The position numbers were made by a program, and so were the translations under genes. A stretch of DNA of 64,000 nt from Rhynchonema sp. JSB1_4. Taxonomy: Eukaryota; Nematoda; Chromadorea; Monhysterida; Xyalidae. Location of the stretch: assembly GCA_030248065.1 (NCBI GenBank), contig JASAMV010002877.1, forward strand, positions 62,001 through 126,000. Direction: 5' to 3'. Numbering within the stretch: the first letter of the stretch is position 1; every line of letters begins with the position of its first letter. The notes beneath the pieces are model-generated. The model was not told the DNA's origin and made no database searches. It saw only the letters and a list, made by a program, of their open reading frames with translations. Below are positions 35,632-47,000 of this stretch, piece after piece.

Positions 35632-38600
35632 ATGAATTTTTCCCTGCTCAATGTGGTAGCATTACTAACGGTGATCTGCGACGCGATTCCACGTCGTGTC
35701 CCCAATCAATATCCCCGTTCGAAGCCAAAATATACATTTAAGGTGGCAATCATTTTTAATTCCATGCGGAAAAAACCAACAACCAACAAAAAGAAAGCTT
35801 TTTAATTCCAAATTGCCTTTTTTGCTATAAATGGTCGAATATTTTCAGGGCGGTTCCGATGACCTGGATCAGCCGGGAACCAGCGTTAGTTTTTTTGGAA
35901 TATTCGATTGATTGAAGGTATTTATGCAATGCACGTTCTGAGTTGTCACCCACTGTGTCCCAGTCACGTACAAGTTTGCGACCAAAGTCAACACCGGTCG
36001 ACACAGTAGGTTATTGCTCAAGATCTTCATACGTATTAGTGATCCGAACAAAAACAAAATTACCAACATGACGTGCTGTTGCTGAGTTGTAGCTACGTAC
36101 TGTATTATTTCAACTACGGCCTCCATTACTTCCACGTGAAATGAGTTGTTGATCCATCACATTGCTTTTCCTAGACTTCGTGTTTTCGCTGTTTCTATAC
36201 GCAAAATCCGCGAATTTATGTGTCTTTGCGATAGAACACAAACGCAGAAAGAATGAAATCCCTAAAAATGTGAAGGTACTTGGGAAAAATTTCAGTACGG
36301 TACACTAGGAGCGGGCGATCTCGAAAGAACAGTGCTTCAAGACGTCGATGGCGTCAGTCCACGAGACGTTTTTCGACTTGACCTTGAGAACATGTTGGGC
36401 AAAGGGTTAGACCAGTCCGATTTAACTACAGCAACGTTCTTTGTTTTGCTTGGTGATGGCAAAGCAACTAACCTGCGAAACACCCGTCACTGCCTGCCAT
36501 GTCATGATTCAAAACAGTCAAGCGCTCTTTTTCGATGCTATTGTGACAAAAAAATGCCAAATGACAACCAGAGTTAGCAGTGCTGGCCTGTGAGATACAT
36601 AGCTGACCTTGGAATCAATCTTAGGCTTAGGCTTAGTTTTGTGCTCGAGCTTAGGCTTAGGCTCAGGCCTATTCGTTATTATGTTCTGCTTTTTTGGCCC
36701 TGCTCTTTTTCACTTGCTCAAAGTGGTCTTGCCCAAATGTGCTTTGCTCTATTGCCCGTCCGCCCACTGCTTTTCACGCGAGCTGAAGTCTAAGTTGGAT
36801 GCAGTTTTCGTTCTTACGACAGTCAGTTAGACATATAGTCCGTCCACCAGCTCATGGCACTTTGTGTTGCTGCTGGCTGGTTTGTTCCCTTCCTCCACGT
36901 TCTAATGAAAGAGAAATTGAGTGTGACCGAATTTGCAAAAAAACTAAAAAATAACAAAATGTGTCGAAAAAGATTGAATTCAATCAAATTTAAAATTAAA
37001 TTAAATTAATATCGATAAAACACGCCGATTTCATAAAAACCACAATCTGGGAGCAAAAATAATTTTTTTCGGAAACTCAGTTTCTCTTTCATGGAGGAAG
37101 GGAACCAGTTGGCCAGCAGCATCAAAAAGTGACATGAGCTGATGGACAGACTATACCTGCCAGCACAATGTTATATACGACTGCGTGACGTGCAGCTGAA
37201 CAATGCTAACTGACACAACAATTTCTACGTACACAGACAAATTTCGCAAGTGTACCCAGCCAAAGTGACGCGACGAGTAACCCAGTTGGGTCTGGAACGA
37301 GGCGACATGGTGGCTGTAAAGGTGATCGCTGTGAAACCGGGAAACGACCAGGTGTATTTGGATGAGATTAGGAGGCTGCGAAATCTCAATCACAAGAATC
37401 TGGCGAAATTCATTGAGGTTATACTTTCCGCGAAATCCATCGTAATTATATACCGCGTGTTTCGTAAATGCGGGTTGGTTGCCGTGTACATATATGTGAG
37501 AAGTACCAGCCAGGCACCCTGCTGATCGCTCTGACATACTTATATGGCGCAGCAATGGCTTTTCTTGGCCACGAGAACCGCGCAAGCACCACTCCGTACG
37601 GTTCAAGACTTGGTCAGAAACTACCCTTCGTGCGCGGGCCATTATGTTGACAACTTTTCGTTCATCTTTGTCGTTCTCGGTGTACACGGTAGCAGTAACC
37701 GCATGTACAGTCGGGAGGTCACATAGCTGGAGGCTGTAATCATCGTTTTTTTGTGGCATAAACCGGGAGTACTGGCCTGTTTTTTTAGAGCGCGGCCAGG
37801 CAGACATGCGGCTGCAGCTTGGGGTTCGTTATCGAAACATTTCGTTCGTTAAAGCACATAAAAATGAACCAATCAGCGTCGAGCCGACGTCACATAGTGC
37901 CCCAGCTCGGAGATGATTGGTCCATTTTTACATGCTTCAGACGAAGAATTAGAACATAGTTTATTTTTTTCTGAACACCGTAAACCGCAACCGCGTGTCT
38001 CTGCCTGGCCGCGCCCTTGTTGCGAGCGAGCTCAATTGTAGGTGTATAACCTGAATCAGTGGTGCGTCGATCCAAATTTGTGGGTTGTGATGGAGCTGGT
38101 CCACGGTGTGACGCTGGCTGAAATGTATCGATTCGACATTCCGTTGCCGGCCGAAGCATTTGCGCTGATCATTAAGAGTGAACTCGAGGCCGTCCTCTAC
38201 TTACACGGGTACGGGTTGGTTTTTGGTTTGCCCCTACTGTTTTGTCAAGCAGTTGTCGGCATTTGGCCATAAACTCCGTCCACTGGTACGTGTAGTCTTT
38301 ACCATTAAGCATGATGCTGGATGCCCTCTTGTCGTTGTTGCAGGAAAAGGGAGAATCACGGCGACCTCCATATGCACAATGTGATGCTCACATACGATGG
38401 ACTCGTGAAACTGATCGATTACGGTTCGACTACTTCATACACAACAATGGTTGGAGGATCTTTTTTTATTTTTACATTATTCATGAAGGACGTTTTTTCA
38501 TGAAATGACATGCGTCAACCACCTTGCGATCAGCGTGTGCTTCTAGCGCGGTGATCTGTGGTTCAATCGTGCCATGCAGGACGGCGGTATTTGTGGTCAT

Positions 38601-38874
38601 ATTCGAAAACTGGTCGGTCGACTCACACAAGCCGAACGATACCGATTTCGCAGCATGGTCGACAGTAAAGTTCAATCGGATTTTTAGGATTTTCACTTGC
38701 ATTCCGTTGACAATAGACTATCGCCAATTGATGCCAGCACTCGAGCTGTTGTGCGACCGTATTCCGATGCAAGAGATTCAGATTGATGCGTTTGTCCGCC
38801 AATTGCTGTCCGTAAAGGGCATACGCGACCTGGATGAAGCATATGCGCGCCAAGTGCTGACAGAGTACGTGTGA
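35632..38874 (+). CDS. Protein kinase-like protein with N-terminal signal peptide, 8 exons
   Basis: Exons 35632-35742, 35849-35884, 36296-36405, 37237-37417, 38042-38208, 38344-38449, 38547-38664 and 38717-38874 join in phase into 328 residues. Residues 1-18 (MNFSLLNVVALLTVICDA) look like a cleavable signal peptide; residues 19-80 are hydrophilic. A kinase N-lobe follows: glycine-loop-like LGKGQISQVYPAKV (84-96), beta-3 lysine in AVKVI (Lys114), helix-C Glu129 and hinge WVVMELVHG. The catalytic loop is HGDLHMHN (207-214), keeping Asp209 and Asn214 but lacking the usual HRD arginine and loop lysine; DFG is DYG (227-229). Only about 10 residues separate DYG from GDLW, which could be the helix-F D-x-W, so the APE region seems absent. 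The N-lobe is STE20/PAK-like; the catalytic loop recalls HGDLHxxN of small-molecule kinases. It could be a secretory-pathway kinase or a pseudokinase. Intron 3 holds a MITE. The substrate is unknown. Confidence 0.75.
36621..36668 (+). repeat. Interstitial TTAGGC-type repeats
   Basis: TTAGGC units occur in two short runs (36621-36638 and 36651-36668) inside intron 3 of the kinase-like gene. TTAGGC is the telomere repeat of most nematodes. Similar short runs occur near 26060 and 47975. The runs are too short to prove telomeric origin. Confidence 0.5.
36834..37155. mobile_element. Palindromic MITE, TATAGTCC superfamily, in kinase intron 3
   Basis: A 322-bp element with long arms: TATAGTCCGTCCACCAGCTC... 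on the left and GACATGAGCTGATGGACAG...CTATA on the right. Inner blocks TGGCTGGTTTGTTCCCTTCC and GGAAGGGAACCAGTTGGCCA also pair. The ends match the other TATAGTCC elements while the interior differs. Confidence 0.8.
37789..38022. mobile_element. MITE with GCGCGGCCAGGCAGA ends in kinase intron 4
   Basis: The left end GCGCGGCCAGGCAGACATGC pairs with the right end CTCTGCCTGGCCGCGCC, giving a ~235-bp inverted-repeat element. A related end (GGGCGCGGCCATGCAAACGC) precedes the tandem repeat at 34628, so that array may derive from a relative. No TSD could be read. Confidence 0.6.
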
Positions 38875-38956
38875 TTATGATGATTAGCTAGTGAGACACC
38901 GATCGTCCTATTTAAGCTGGCACTTATTCAAGCACACGGGCACTTACATACTGTAT

Positions 38957-39182
38957 GGGTGGAATTTTCGAAACGGTGTAAAGGTCAGTTGGGCGTGAAG
39001 GTCGGTGTAAAGTTCGGTCGAAAGCTCGGTCGGCATAGCTCGGTGTAAACGTGAAACATTGCCTGTTATTAACGTGGAATGTTTCAAGTTTACACCGAGG
39101 TCTATCACACTGAGCTGTCGACCGAGCTTTCCACCGACCTTTACACCCAACTGACCTTTACACCGTTTTGAAAATATCACCC
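38957..39182. mobile_element. Foldback MITE (GGGTG family), TSD TAT
   Basis: A 226-bp near-palindrome with GGGTGGAATTTTCGAAACGG at the left and TTTTGAAAATATCACCC at the right, flanked by TAT on both sides (38954-38956, 39183-39185). It starts 82 bp after the kinase-like stop codon, so it could fall within that gene's 3' UTR. Confidence 0.9.
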
Positions 39183-40709
39183 TATGTGTGACTATGAGCT
39201 GCCACGGACAAAACAGCATCGAGAGGTATAGAGTGGCTTTACAAAAATAGTGCTTCTGTTCATTTTGGACAAGCTTTGCGAATACGGTGGCCCAAGTTCA
39301 ATTGCAAACATACGCACAAACCTAAGATACGATTAGTTGTCCTTTACAGAACAGCTTATTTTTTCCAATAGTGCAAAGCAAGCAACCAACATTGCAGATA
39401 CATGAAGCAAGTGAGGGAAAGAAAAAATCGTGAGATGCAGCGGTCCAACGCAGTTGCACGAAACAACAACCGACCGGACAACTTAAGACCGGTTGGAATG
39501 CCTACTAACCTATAGATGTTTACAAGCTTAAAGAACGAAACACTACATTGAAACATCACTTGTACCAACAGCGACTGTGTCTACGACTGCGTCAGCGTGT
39601 AGCCAACATGGCACAAAACGCAATCCGACGGATTATTCGCACCGAACTAAAATGATGAATAGGTGCTTTATGTGCAGCAGATACTGTAACTACAGTACGT
39701 ATTGAAAAAATACCTGAGAAGTCTCCCAGGGTCTGTGTCATGTCAAGGCTTCACTTTTTTACATATTTATTCACAGTTGTAAATTTATTTTGCAATGATA
39801 AAATGATAAATACATATGCATGCAGACAAAAATAAGGTGGAATAAGCTTTCTGCACCTCGAGCGAAAGAATGTTCGAATAAAACAATTAATGCTTTGCTT
39901 TGCTTGTTACACAATGGAATCACACAATACACATGCGCTTATCAATATAACGTTTACTTTACCTAACTTTACGAAAATAAATTGGGCACAGACTAAAAAT
40001 AGATTTAAGCTTTTTAAAAAACGTTGTTTTTTTGTTGAGCACCAAAATGAATCCGACGAACCGCATGGTTTGGTTGGTGTTGGTTATTCCTGTCGCGGCT
40101 ACTTTGGAACTCCATCTGTTACCCGTCCGGCGTTGGTTACAAAAATACATGTGGCAATAAGTTGGTTTGAAGGACTCAAACTTGTGTGTTCAGCCAATCG
40201 CAACGCTTGTTGCCTTCGCCCCACAAGATTACTGAAAGTGTGTACTATGGCGTGATTCTTCACCGTTTTAGTACCCTTGCAACATGACTTCCGTTGCTTG
40301 ATTTTTGGACTTGTGACAATTTCTCAATCAAACATGCAAAGCAAAGAAAAAAGTTTTCATTAAACGTCCAAACCGAGCAAAAACGGTGCGGATGGCAAGA
40401 CAAGAACACCGACACTTGGGTCTGGACACGTACGCGTGAAACATTAGTTGGGTTGGGCTGATTATGCGACAACAAGCACCACATGCGTAATAATCACCCA
40501 TTGGCTGTGGTCACCAATCTTGATGAACTCCAACAGCGTTGTCTCTGGGACTTGTGCAGTCCGGGCTTGTGTACTTTATGATAATAAAAAGAATATATGG
40601 TATCTTTAGTCCCGATATTCGTTAATATTATGATGCAGCGCGACCGCGCACTTTTTGGTTGGTTATTGAATCAAACGTGGCCTGAGCAGCCGGGAAAGGT
40701 TGAGGCTCT
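39183..40709. other. Unassigned sequence
   Basis: About 1.5 kb with no gene that I can support. A 121-codon frame at 39890-40255 has no domain, and both strands are equally open there. Confidence 0.4.
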
Positions 40710-42330
40710 GGGTGGAATTTTCGAAACAGTCTCCCTAAAAGGCCCACTGTCGGTGCCCCACTGCCCCACTGCCCCACTCACTAAAAGCCCCACCCCTCGT
40801 GCCACACCCCCCAAAAGCCCCACCATTGGTGCCCCACTGTCCCACCACGAACCCCTAAAAGCCCCACCCCTGTTGCCCCACTGTCGAGGTGCCCCACCAT
40901 GCCCCACTGTGCCCCACTGTCGAGGTGCCCACCATGCCCCACCGTGCCCCACTGTCGAGGTTCCCCACCATGACCCACTGTGCCCCACCATGCCCCACTG
41001 TCGAGGCGCCCCACCATGCCCCACTGTTCCCCACCATGCCCCACCGTGCCCCACTGTCGAGGTGCCCCACCATGCCCCACTGTGCCCCACTGTCGAGGTG
41101 CCCCACCATGACCCACTGTGCCCCACTGTCCAGGTGCCCCACCATGCCCCACCCTGCCCCACTGTGCCCCACCGTGCCCCACTGTCGAGGTGCCCCACCA
41201 TGCCCCACTGTTCCCCACTCTGAGGTGCCCCACCATGACCCACTGTGCCCCCACTGTCCAGGTGCCCGCATCATGCCCCACCATGCCCCAGTGTGCCCCC
41301 ACCGTGCCCCACTGTCGAGGTGCCCCACCAGTGACCCACTGTGCCCCACAGTGGGCGGGCACAGTGGGGCGTGGTGGGATGGTGGGTCATGGGGAACCCA
41401 CAGTGGGCTACAGTGGGCGGTGGGGCGTGGTGGGTCACGTGACGCACAGTGGCCGGGGGGCATGGTGAGCCACGGGGGGCGTGGTGGGGCACCTCAACAG
41501 TGGGGCGCGGTGGGGGCGCGGTGGGGCATGGTGGGAGCACCTCGACAGTGGAGCAGCCGTAGGGCGCAGTGGGGCATGGTGGGGCGCAGTGGCGTATGGT
41601 GGGCGCCTCAGCTGGAGTGGTGGGCACCGTGGGGCACAGTCAGCGTGCCAGGGCGCTGCCGACAGTGGGGCATGGTGGGGCGCGGTGGGGCGCGGTGGGG
41701 CTCAGTGGGGCATGGTAGAGCGCCCTGGAGCAGTGGGGTATGGTGGGGCACGGTGGGGCACCTCGACAGTGGGGCACAGTGGGGCGTGGTGGGGCACCTG
41801 GACAGTGGGGCACAGTGGGGCATGGTGGGGTACCTCGACAGTGGGGCACCAATGGTGGGGCTTTTCGGGGGTGGGGCTTTGGGGTGGGGCGCCGGGTGCG
41901 GTTCGGGGGTGGGGCATTAGGGGGGCGGGGGAGGGGGTGGGGCACCAGGGGTGGGGCTTTTAGGGCGGTGGGGCACTAGTGGTGGGGCAACAGGGGTGGG
42001 GCTTTTAGGGAGTGGGGCAAAAGGGGTGGGGCTTTTAGGGTTTTTGGGGTGGGGCAGTGGGGCACCAACAGTGGGCCTTTTAGTGAGACAGTTTTCGAAA
42101 CGGTGTAAGTTGGGCGTAAAGGGGCGAAAAGGTCAGTTGGGCGTATAGGTTGGTGTAAAGTTCGGTCGAAAGCTCGGTCGGCGTAGCTCGGTGTAAACGT
42201 GAAACATTGCCTGTTATTAACGTGGAATGTTTCAAGTTTACACCGAGGTCTATCACACTGAGCTGTCAACCGAGCTTTCCACCGACCTTTACACCCAACT
42301 GACCTTTACACCGTTTCGAAAATATCACCC
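40710..42330. mobile_element. Foldback MITE (GGGTG family), TSD TCT, split by a nested element
   Basis: The first 17 bp of the foldback (40710-40726) and its remainder (42092-42330) are separated by a 1.4-kb insertion. The outer flanks are TCT on both sides (40707-40709, 42331-42333). The resumed sequence repeats TTTTCGAAA, the target duplication of the inner element. Confidence 0.88.
40727..42091. mobile_element. Inverted-minisatellite foldback element, 9-bp TSD
   Basis: This 1365-bp element is almost wholly a head-to-head minisatellite. The left arm (to about 41348) repeats CCCCACTGTCGAGGTG, CCCCACCATG and CCCCACTGTG; the right arm repeats the complement (GTGGGGCACCTCGACAGTG). The termini are inverted repeats: CAGTCTCCCTAAAAGGCCCA against TGGGCCTTTTAGTGAGACAG. 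It is flanked by the exact 9-bp duplication TTTTCGAAA (40718-40726, 42092-42100), inside another foldback. A 9-bp duplication is usual for Mutator-like elements, and foldbacks with tandem-repeat arms are known. Long open frames on both strands (up to 343 codons) are by-products of the repeat. Confidence 0.9.
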
Positions 42331-42643
42331 TCTGTTCCTAACAGCAACCTACAAAGCAACATGGAACATAATTAGTCTGAAACAGCACACTCACATCGCG
42401 TTTGTTTTGAGCAATCGTGCTGCTAAATTAGTCTTGCTGTTTGTTATTAATTGAGTATGGCTTCTGCAGATACAGATTGCATTTTTTCTGCTCTTGTTCC
42501 TTATTAGGGACGCGCAAAAACGCATTTTTTCAAAAATTGTTTTTTGTCAAAACATTTTATTAAAACACGCCCAGATACCCAAAACACGTCCCAAAAATAT
42601 CTGCAAGACGGTAATTTTAGAAAAAAGCACGGTCAGTTGATGT

Positions 42644-43224
42644 ATAGTCCACCGACGAGCTCATGTGACATTGTTTAAGTGACACTTTATTTGACGCTTT
42701 ACTAACGCTTCGTTTTTTATTGTCGTGCTGCTGATGTATGATCTTGTATACAGTTTGCTACTGCGCATTCTGGCAACAAAAAAAGGAAAAAGGTCGCAAA
42801 CCACAAAACAAAACAGATCATTTGTTCACCGAACCTGAAGACCCCCAATTTGGGGCAAACATCGAGTTTCAAAAGGATTTTTTAGTTCCAATTCATTTTC
42901 TGATTCCCCAAGTTTTTCTGGATTGAATGACACCAAAACACCTCAAAACACTGATTTTTTTCCCATCATTTTGGCACCTTTTTTTACATTCAGAATCGTG
43001 TCCCTTTTTGCAAGCTGAAGTGAAGCACTGTGACTGCTGGCTGAGCGCCTAGATTTGTTGCGTGCTGACGCGAACAGCAACGTCATTCAACACACAAATG
43101 TTTCGGGAGTCAAAAGGGAATTTGGCAAAACCTAGGTGGAGAGCGTGTTTTTACCAAATGCGTGCGTTTCTCTTTCTTTTGTTTTCGAAATACGGAGAAA
43201 AGGAACATTGTTGGATCTGCACAA
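42644..43224. mobile_element. Diverged TATAGTCC MITE, right end replaced
   Basis: The left end TATAGTCCACCGACGAGCTC is present. At about 43070-43210 the interior matches the 3560 copy (GAACAGCAACGTCATTCAAC onward, then GGAACATTGTTGGATC). The right terminus is missing where the next element begins. Confidence 0.55.
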
Positions 43225-43460
43225 GCCTGGCCGGGGTCATCATTGAAAGTCAAATTCCGTATGCAGACACGTCTCTCGACAATGTAAAAATTGGACAAAA
43301 AATTTGTTGCAAAGTGTGGCACAAAAATGATTTTCTTTGAAAATGTGGGCACATTCTTTGAAAAAATTAGAGAAAATCAATGAAAAGTTTGGATTTAAGA
43401 AAACCAGAAGAAAACCCAATCGCTTTTTTAAAAAACTTGGCAGTATTGTTTTTTTAGTCA
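43225..43460. mobile_element. Fragment of the CAGGGTTGGGCAAAA hAT-like element
   Basis: The stretch from TGGCCGGGGTCATCATTGAA through ATGTAAAAATTGGACAAAAA is the reverse complement of 14930-15000 and 46735-46800. The right side, with AAAACCAGAAGAAAACC, is less clear. It abuts the diverged TATAGTCC MITE. Confidence 0.55.
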
Positions 43461-43522
43461 CCCCTGCTCCTTATCCGATCTCTGCTATACCTCTGGGTCA
43501 CATAACAACGTGCGATATCTAT

Positions 43523-43748
43523 GGGTGATATTTTCGAAACGGTGTAAAGGTCAGTTGGGTGTAAAGGTCGGTGGAAAGCTCGGTCGACAGCTCAGTGTGA
43601 TAGACCTCGGTGTAAACTTGAAACATTCCACGTTAATAACAGGCAATGTTTCACGTTTACACCGAGCTACGCCGACCGAGCTTTCGACCGAACTTTACAC
43701 CGACCATTACGCCCAACTGACCTTTACACCGTTTCGAAAATTCCACCC
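43523..43748. mobile_element. Foldback MITE (GGGTG family), TSD TAT, inverted copy
   Basis: A 226-bp copy in the opposite orientation to 38957-39182: it starts GGGTGATATTTTCGAAACGG and ends CGAAAATTCCACCC, with TAT on both sides (43520-43522, 43749-43751). Confidence 0.9.
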
Positions 43749-43899
43749 TATGTATGTACATATCTGCTCCATATATCGGCCAATAGTATACTGTCTCCAA
43801 ATCAAGCCCTCAACTCCCACGTATTATCTCTCGCGCTCATTTGCGGTTCATGCATTATTGCTTGATTTGACGACAATGTTTGACGACTTGATTTGACCA

Positions 43900-44068
43900 C
43901 AGTACTATAAGCCTCTATCTCTGTCACTTCTAGCCGAGGAAACCTTGAACTGACGCTCAGCACTGTTTTGTAGTGATGTTTGGGCACTGAGCTCTGCAGT
44001 AAAGCATATTAAGATTAAGGTAGCGTCAGTTTGTTGCGTCCGAGCAGCACGTGACGTGTGACGTCGGC
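43900..44068 (+). promoter_or_regulatory. Conserved 5' flank of the GPCR gene pair
   Basis: The block GACGCTCAGCACTGTTTTG through ATGTTTGGGCACTGAGCTC is shared with 52500-52560, upstream of the second receptor copy. The duplication therefore carried at least about 160 bp of 5' flank, which may include the promoter or 5' UTR. No specific factor site is claimed. Confidence 0.5.
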
Positions 44069-47000
44069 ATGTCGACCAACATCACAAATGAGTCGACCTT
44101 GGTTCCTAATCTAATTGATGATAATCACCAATGGATCGACAGCCTGGTTCACCATTTGGCCGCTTTCGGCTATCTGGTGACGGGAGCCTTGATGTTTGTA
44201 GGCAATGTGGCGCTGTTCTGTCCGATTCTCTATCACGCAGCGTTGCGTACACGAAAAGAGTACATCGCGCTGGCAGGTGTGATTGATAAGGCACGATATA
44301 AAACTCGATGATCCGATAGGATTTGGCCACTTGGAAAGTGAAAAGGTCATCCTTTTGCGGAGGTGGTGTCGTTAGGGACAAGGGGTTACCCCTGGTATGG
44401 GGTATGGGAAGTGGGCTGGGGGTATGGGGTATGGGAAACGTTTCTTTGAGAACAACAAGTACCCCCAAAGAAATGACCTTTTGATCTCGAGAAACACTAA
44501 AAATTGCTTGAAAATGGCAAAAATATAGCTTGCCTGCGCTAGAAAACGCTGTTTCGCTGGGAATTTTTGGAGCAACCCCCTCCCGGTATATGGCAATTTT
44601 CTATTTTGGTGGTCTGTATGGGAAATCTGTCCAAATGTGGCTTTGGTATGAAAAATTTTCGATTTCAATAGTCTTGCGGTAACTGTCTGGCGGACGTGCT
44701 TTGCACAAAAGATGATAGATCACATAACCATTACGATTTAACTTTGTGGGCACGCATTGCGTCAGATCTGTGGATGCAGTGGATAAGACAGCACCCAGTG
44801 CACTTTGCTATTGGTAGCACAATGATCATATAAGAATTCGTCAAATCAATCCTGATCTTCACGCTCAGCCACTCTTAACCACTGTGCTATTCTAGATTCT
44901 CACGTAACATTTTTTGCTGAAAATAATCTAGCAGCAGAGCACCCACGTTGCTGCGGGGCTGAAACATTTTGGTGACTGCATGGTTTGTGTGTGATGGCGC
45001 AACGCAACGTCACTTTCCTGCTTCACGACTCAGGAAAAAAATTGACCAATTCATATAAAGTCATTGTGCGACCAATATCAAAAGAGATCTGTGGTGACCG
45101 CTTATGTTTCCCTCAACTTACAAAGTTGGGCTGGAGCATTTCAGTTTATGGCGGTGACCGCTGGCGCTTTTGTCATTGACAAGGCCCAGGGCGCCATTGC
45201 AGCCTGGTATGTGGGCCGAAACTGTATCCACAGATCTAACGCAATGCGTGCCAACAAGACTAAATCGTATTGTTTTTGTCCGATCACATTGATATGATGT
45301 GACTAGGTAGTCCGATTCGATCATATGCGATTACTAAGTTTGATATCGACCAACATACATATAAACCGGTTAAATGCGTAGGTCTGGCCGTGGCCGACGC
45401 TTTCAACGGTCTGGCCTACTTCACCGCTGGCGTCTGGCGTGTGCCCTGGGAAATGCTTCATGGTTCGGAAAATAATGTGGTAGGTTTGATTGGTCAATTG
45501 GCCGTAGGTGTTTGCACTGTCGAGGCCTGCCGTCCCGTCAATCTGTGAAAACGGCAAAACGGAAAAGCTCACATCTGTCACATCTTCATTCGTATGCAGT
45601 CATGTGCAGCGTGTTTCCCGTCCAAAAACTCCTAGCAGGGCAAAATGAGTTGAAAAACAAATTTTGGCAGCATTTGCAACCCACCGGGGGCAAATCGGGT
45701 CGGGAATCCGAATACGGTGTCCATTTTGTTACGTGACTTTTTTTAAAATGCTCAAAAAATGGGTCATGCATGTACCATTAGGGTCATGTCACCGATTACG
45801 CTCAAAGTTTGGTATCCGAGGGTTACTTTGGGCGCTGATTCGGTGACATGACGCCAAATGGTACGTGACCTATTTTTAGCACTTCAGAAAGGTCACGTGA
45901 CCAAACGAATGCCGGACCACCCCCTGAACCAGGGTTGAAAAATAAATTTTTTAATAAACGAGCGTTTTAAAATAAATTTGTGACTTTGTGACGAAAATTT
46001 TTTTATTAGAAAAAGTGTTACAAACGACGTTTCAGGATAAATGAAATCGATACAACATATATTTCAAAAATTGAAGGTGTGCATCCCGTAATATTGTGCA
46101 GATTCTACGGTCTCCGACCAGTCTGAGGTTGATGTTTTCTGATGATGTTGTATTGTGGCATGCCGTACAACGTATTTTAATGCACCTGATGCCGTATGAG
46201 TGATATACGACCACCAGAATATCGATTACACAGCCGAAATCTTGCGTGTCAGATCGACTTTGTACACTTCGATTTTGCATCAGACCTGCATATACATGTG
46301 TGACTACTGGTCAATGTTCGAACGGGATTAATTTTTAATCCCGGGATCGGGATTGGGATTGGGATCAAGAAAGTGTCGGGATCGGGATCGGGATTGACCA
46401 CATAGTCCAAACTGGTGTCTTTGAAATCTGCAAACCGTGTGCTAAAATCCATTCTCCAACCCACACTGCTGATAGGATTTCTTGGAACGGAACATGCTTC
46501 ACTTGACTGTTCACATGAGTTATGCGTGACCCACCTACATACAGGGTTGGGCAAAAAAAACGACGGCGTTTTTTCTTAAAAAAACGACGTTTTTTTTCAA
46601 AAAAAACGCCTGGGTCGTTTTTCGTTTTTTTTAAATCCTGAATTTCCTTGATTTTCCCTGATTTTTCAGGGAAAGTACCCTGATTATCAAGGAAAATCAA
46701 TTTTTTGTCCCATTTTTTTCAAAAAATTTTCGACCAATTTTTACTTTGTCGAGATACGTCGATATACGGAGTTTGACTTTCAGTGATGACCCCGGCCAAA
46801 GTTGGTCCCATGATGCGGGTCTGATATGGGATCTTAAAGGGGGCGCGACATTATTATTTTTCACGATACACCGCCTGATTTTATGTCAGAAATTGAAAGA
46901 CGGCATCCGAAGGAACATGTCTTACAAAGACAACAACATTGACCCGCGCTGTTTTCCGCATGAAAATCACCCCCGAACGTCGAATGTCAGGAACAAAGGT

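Noticed and set aside
35632..36577. A separate small secreted protein ending at 36577
   Set aside because: Exon 3 has a phase-2 donor at 36406 that restores a glycine loop when joined to 37237, so these are the first exons of the kinase-like gene.
37250..37807. 218-codon minus-strand frame across kinase exon 4
   Set aside because: It is antisense to a well-supported exon with kinase motifs; the antisense product has no features.
40597..41963. Several long open frames (up to 343 codons) rich in Pro, His and Cys or Gly and Trp
   Set aside because: They lie on both strands and in several frames of one inverted minisatellite; the lack of stops follows from the repeat unit, not from coding.
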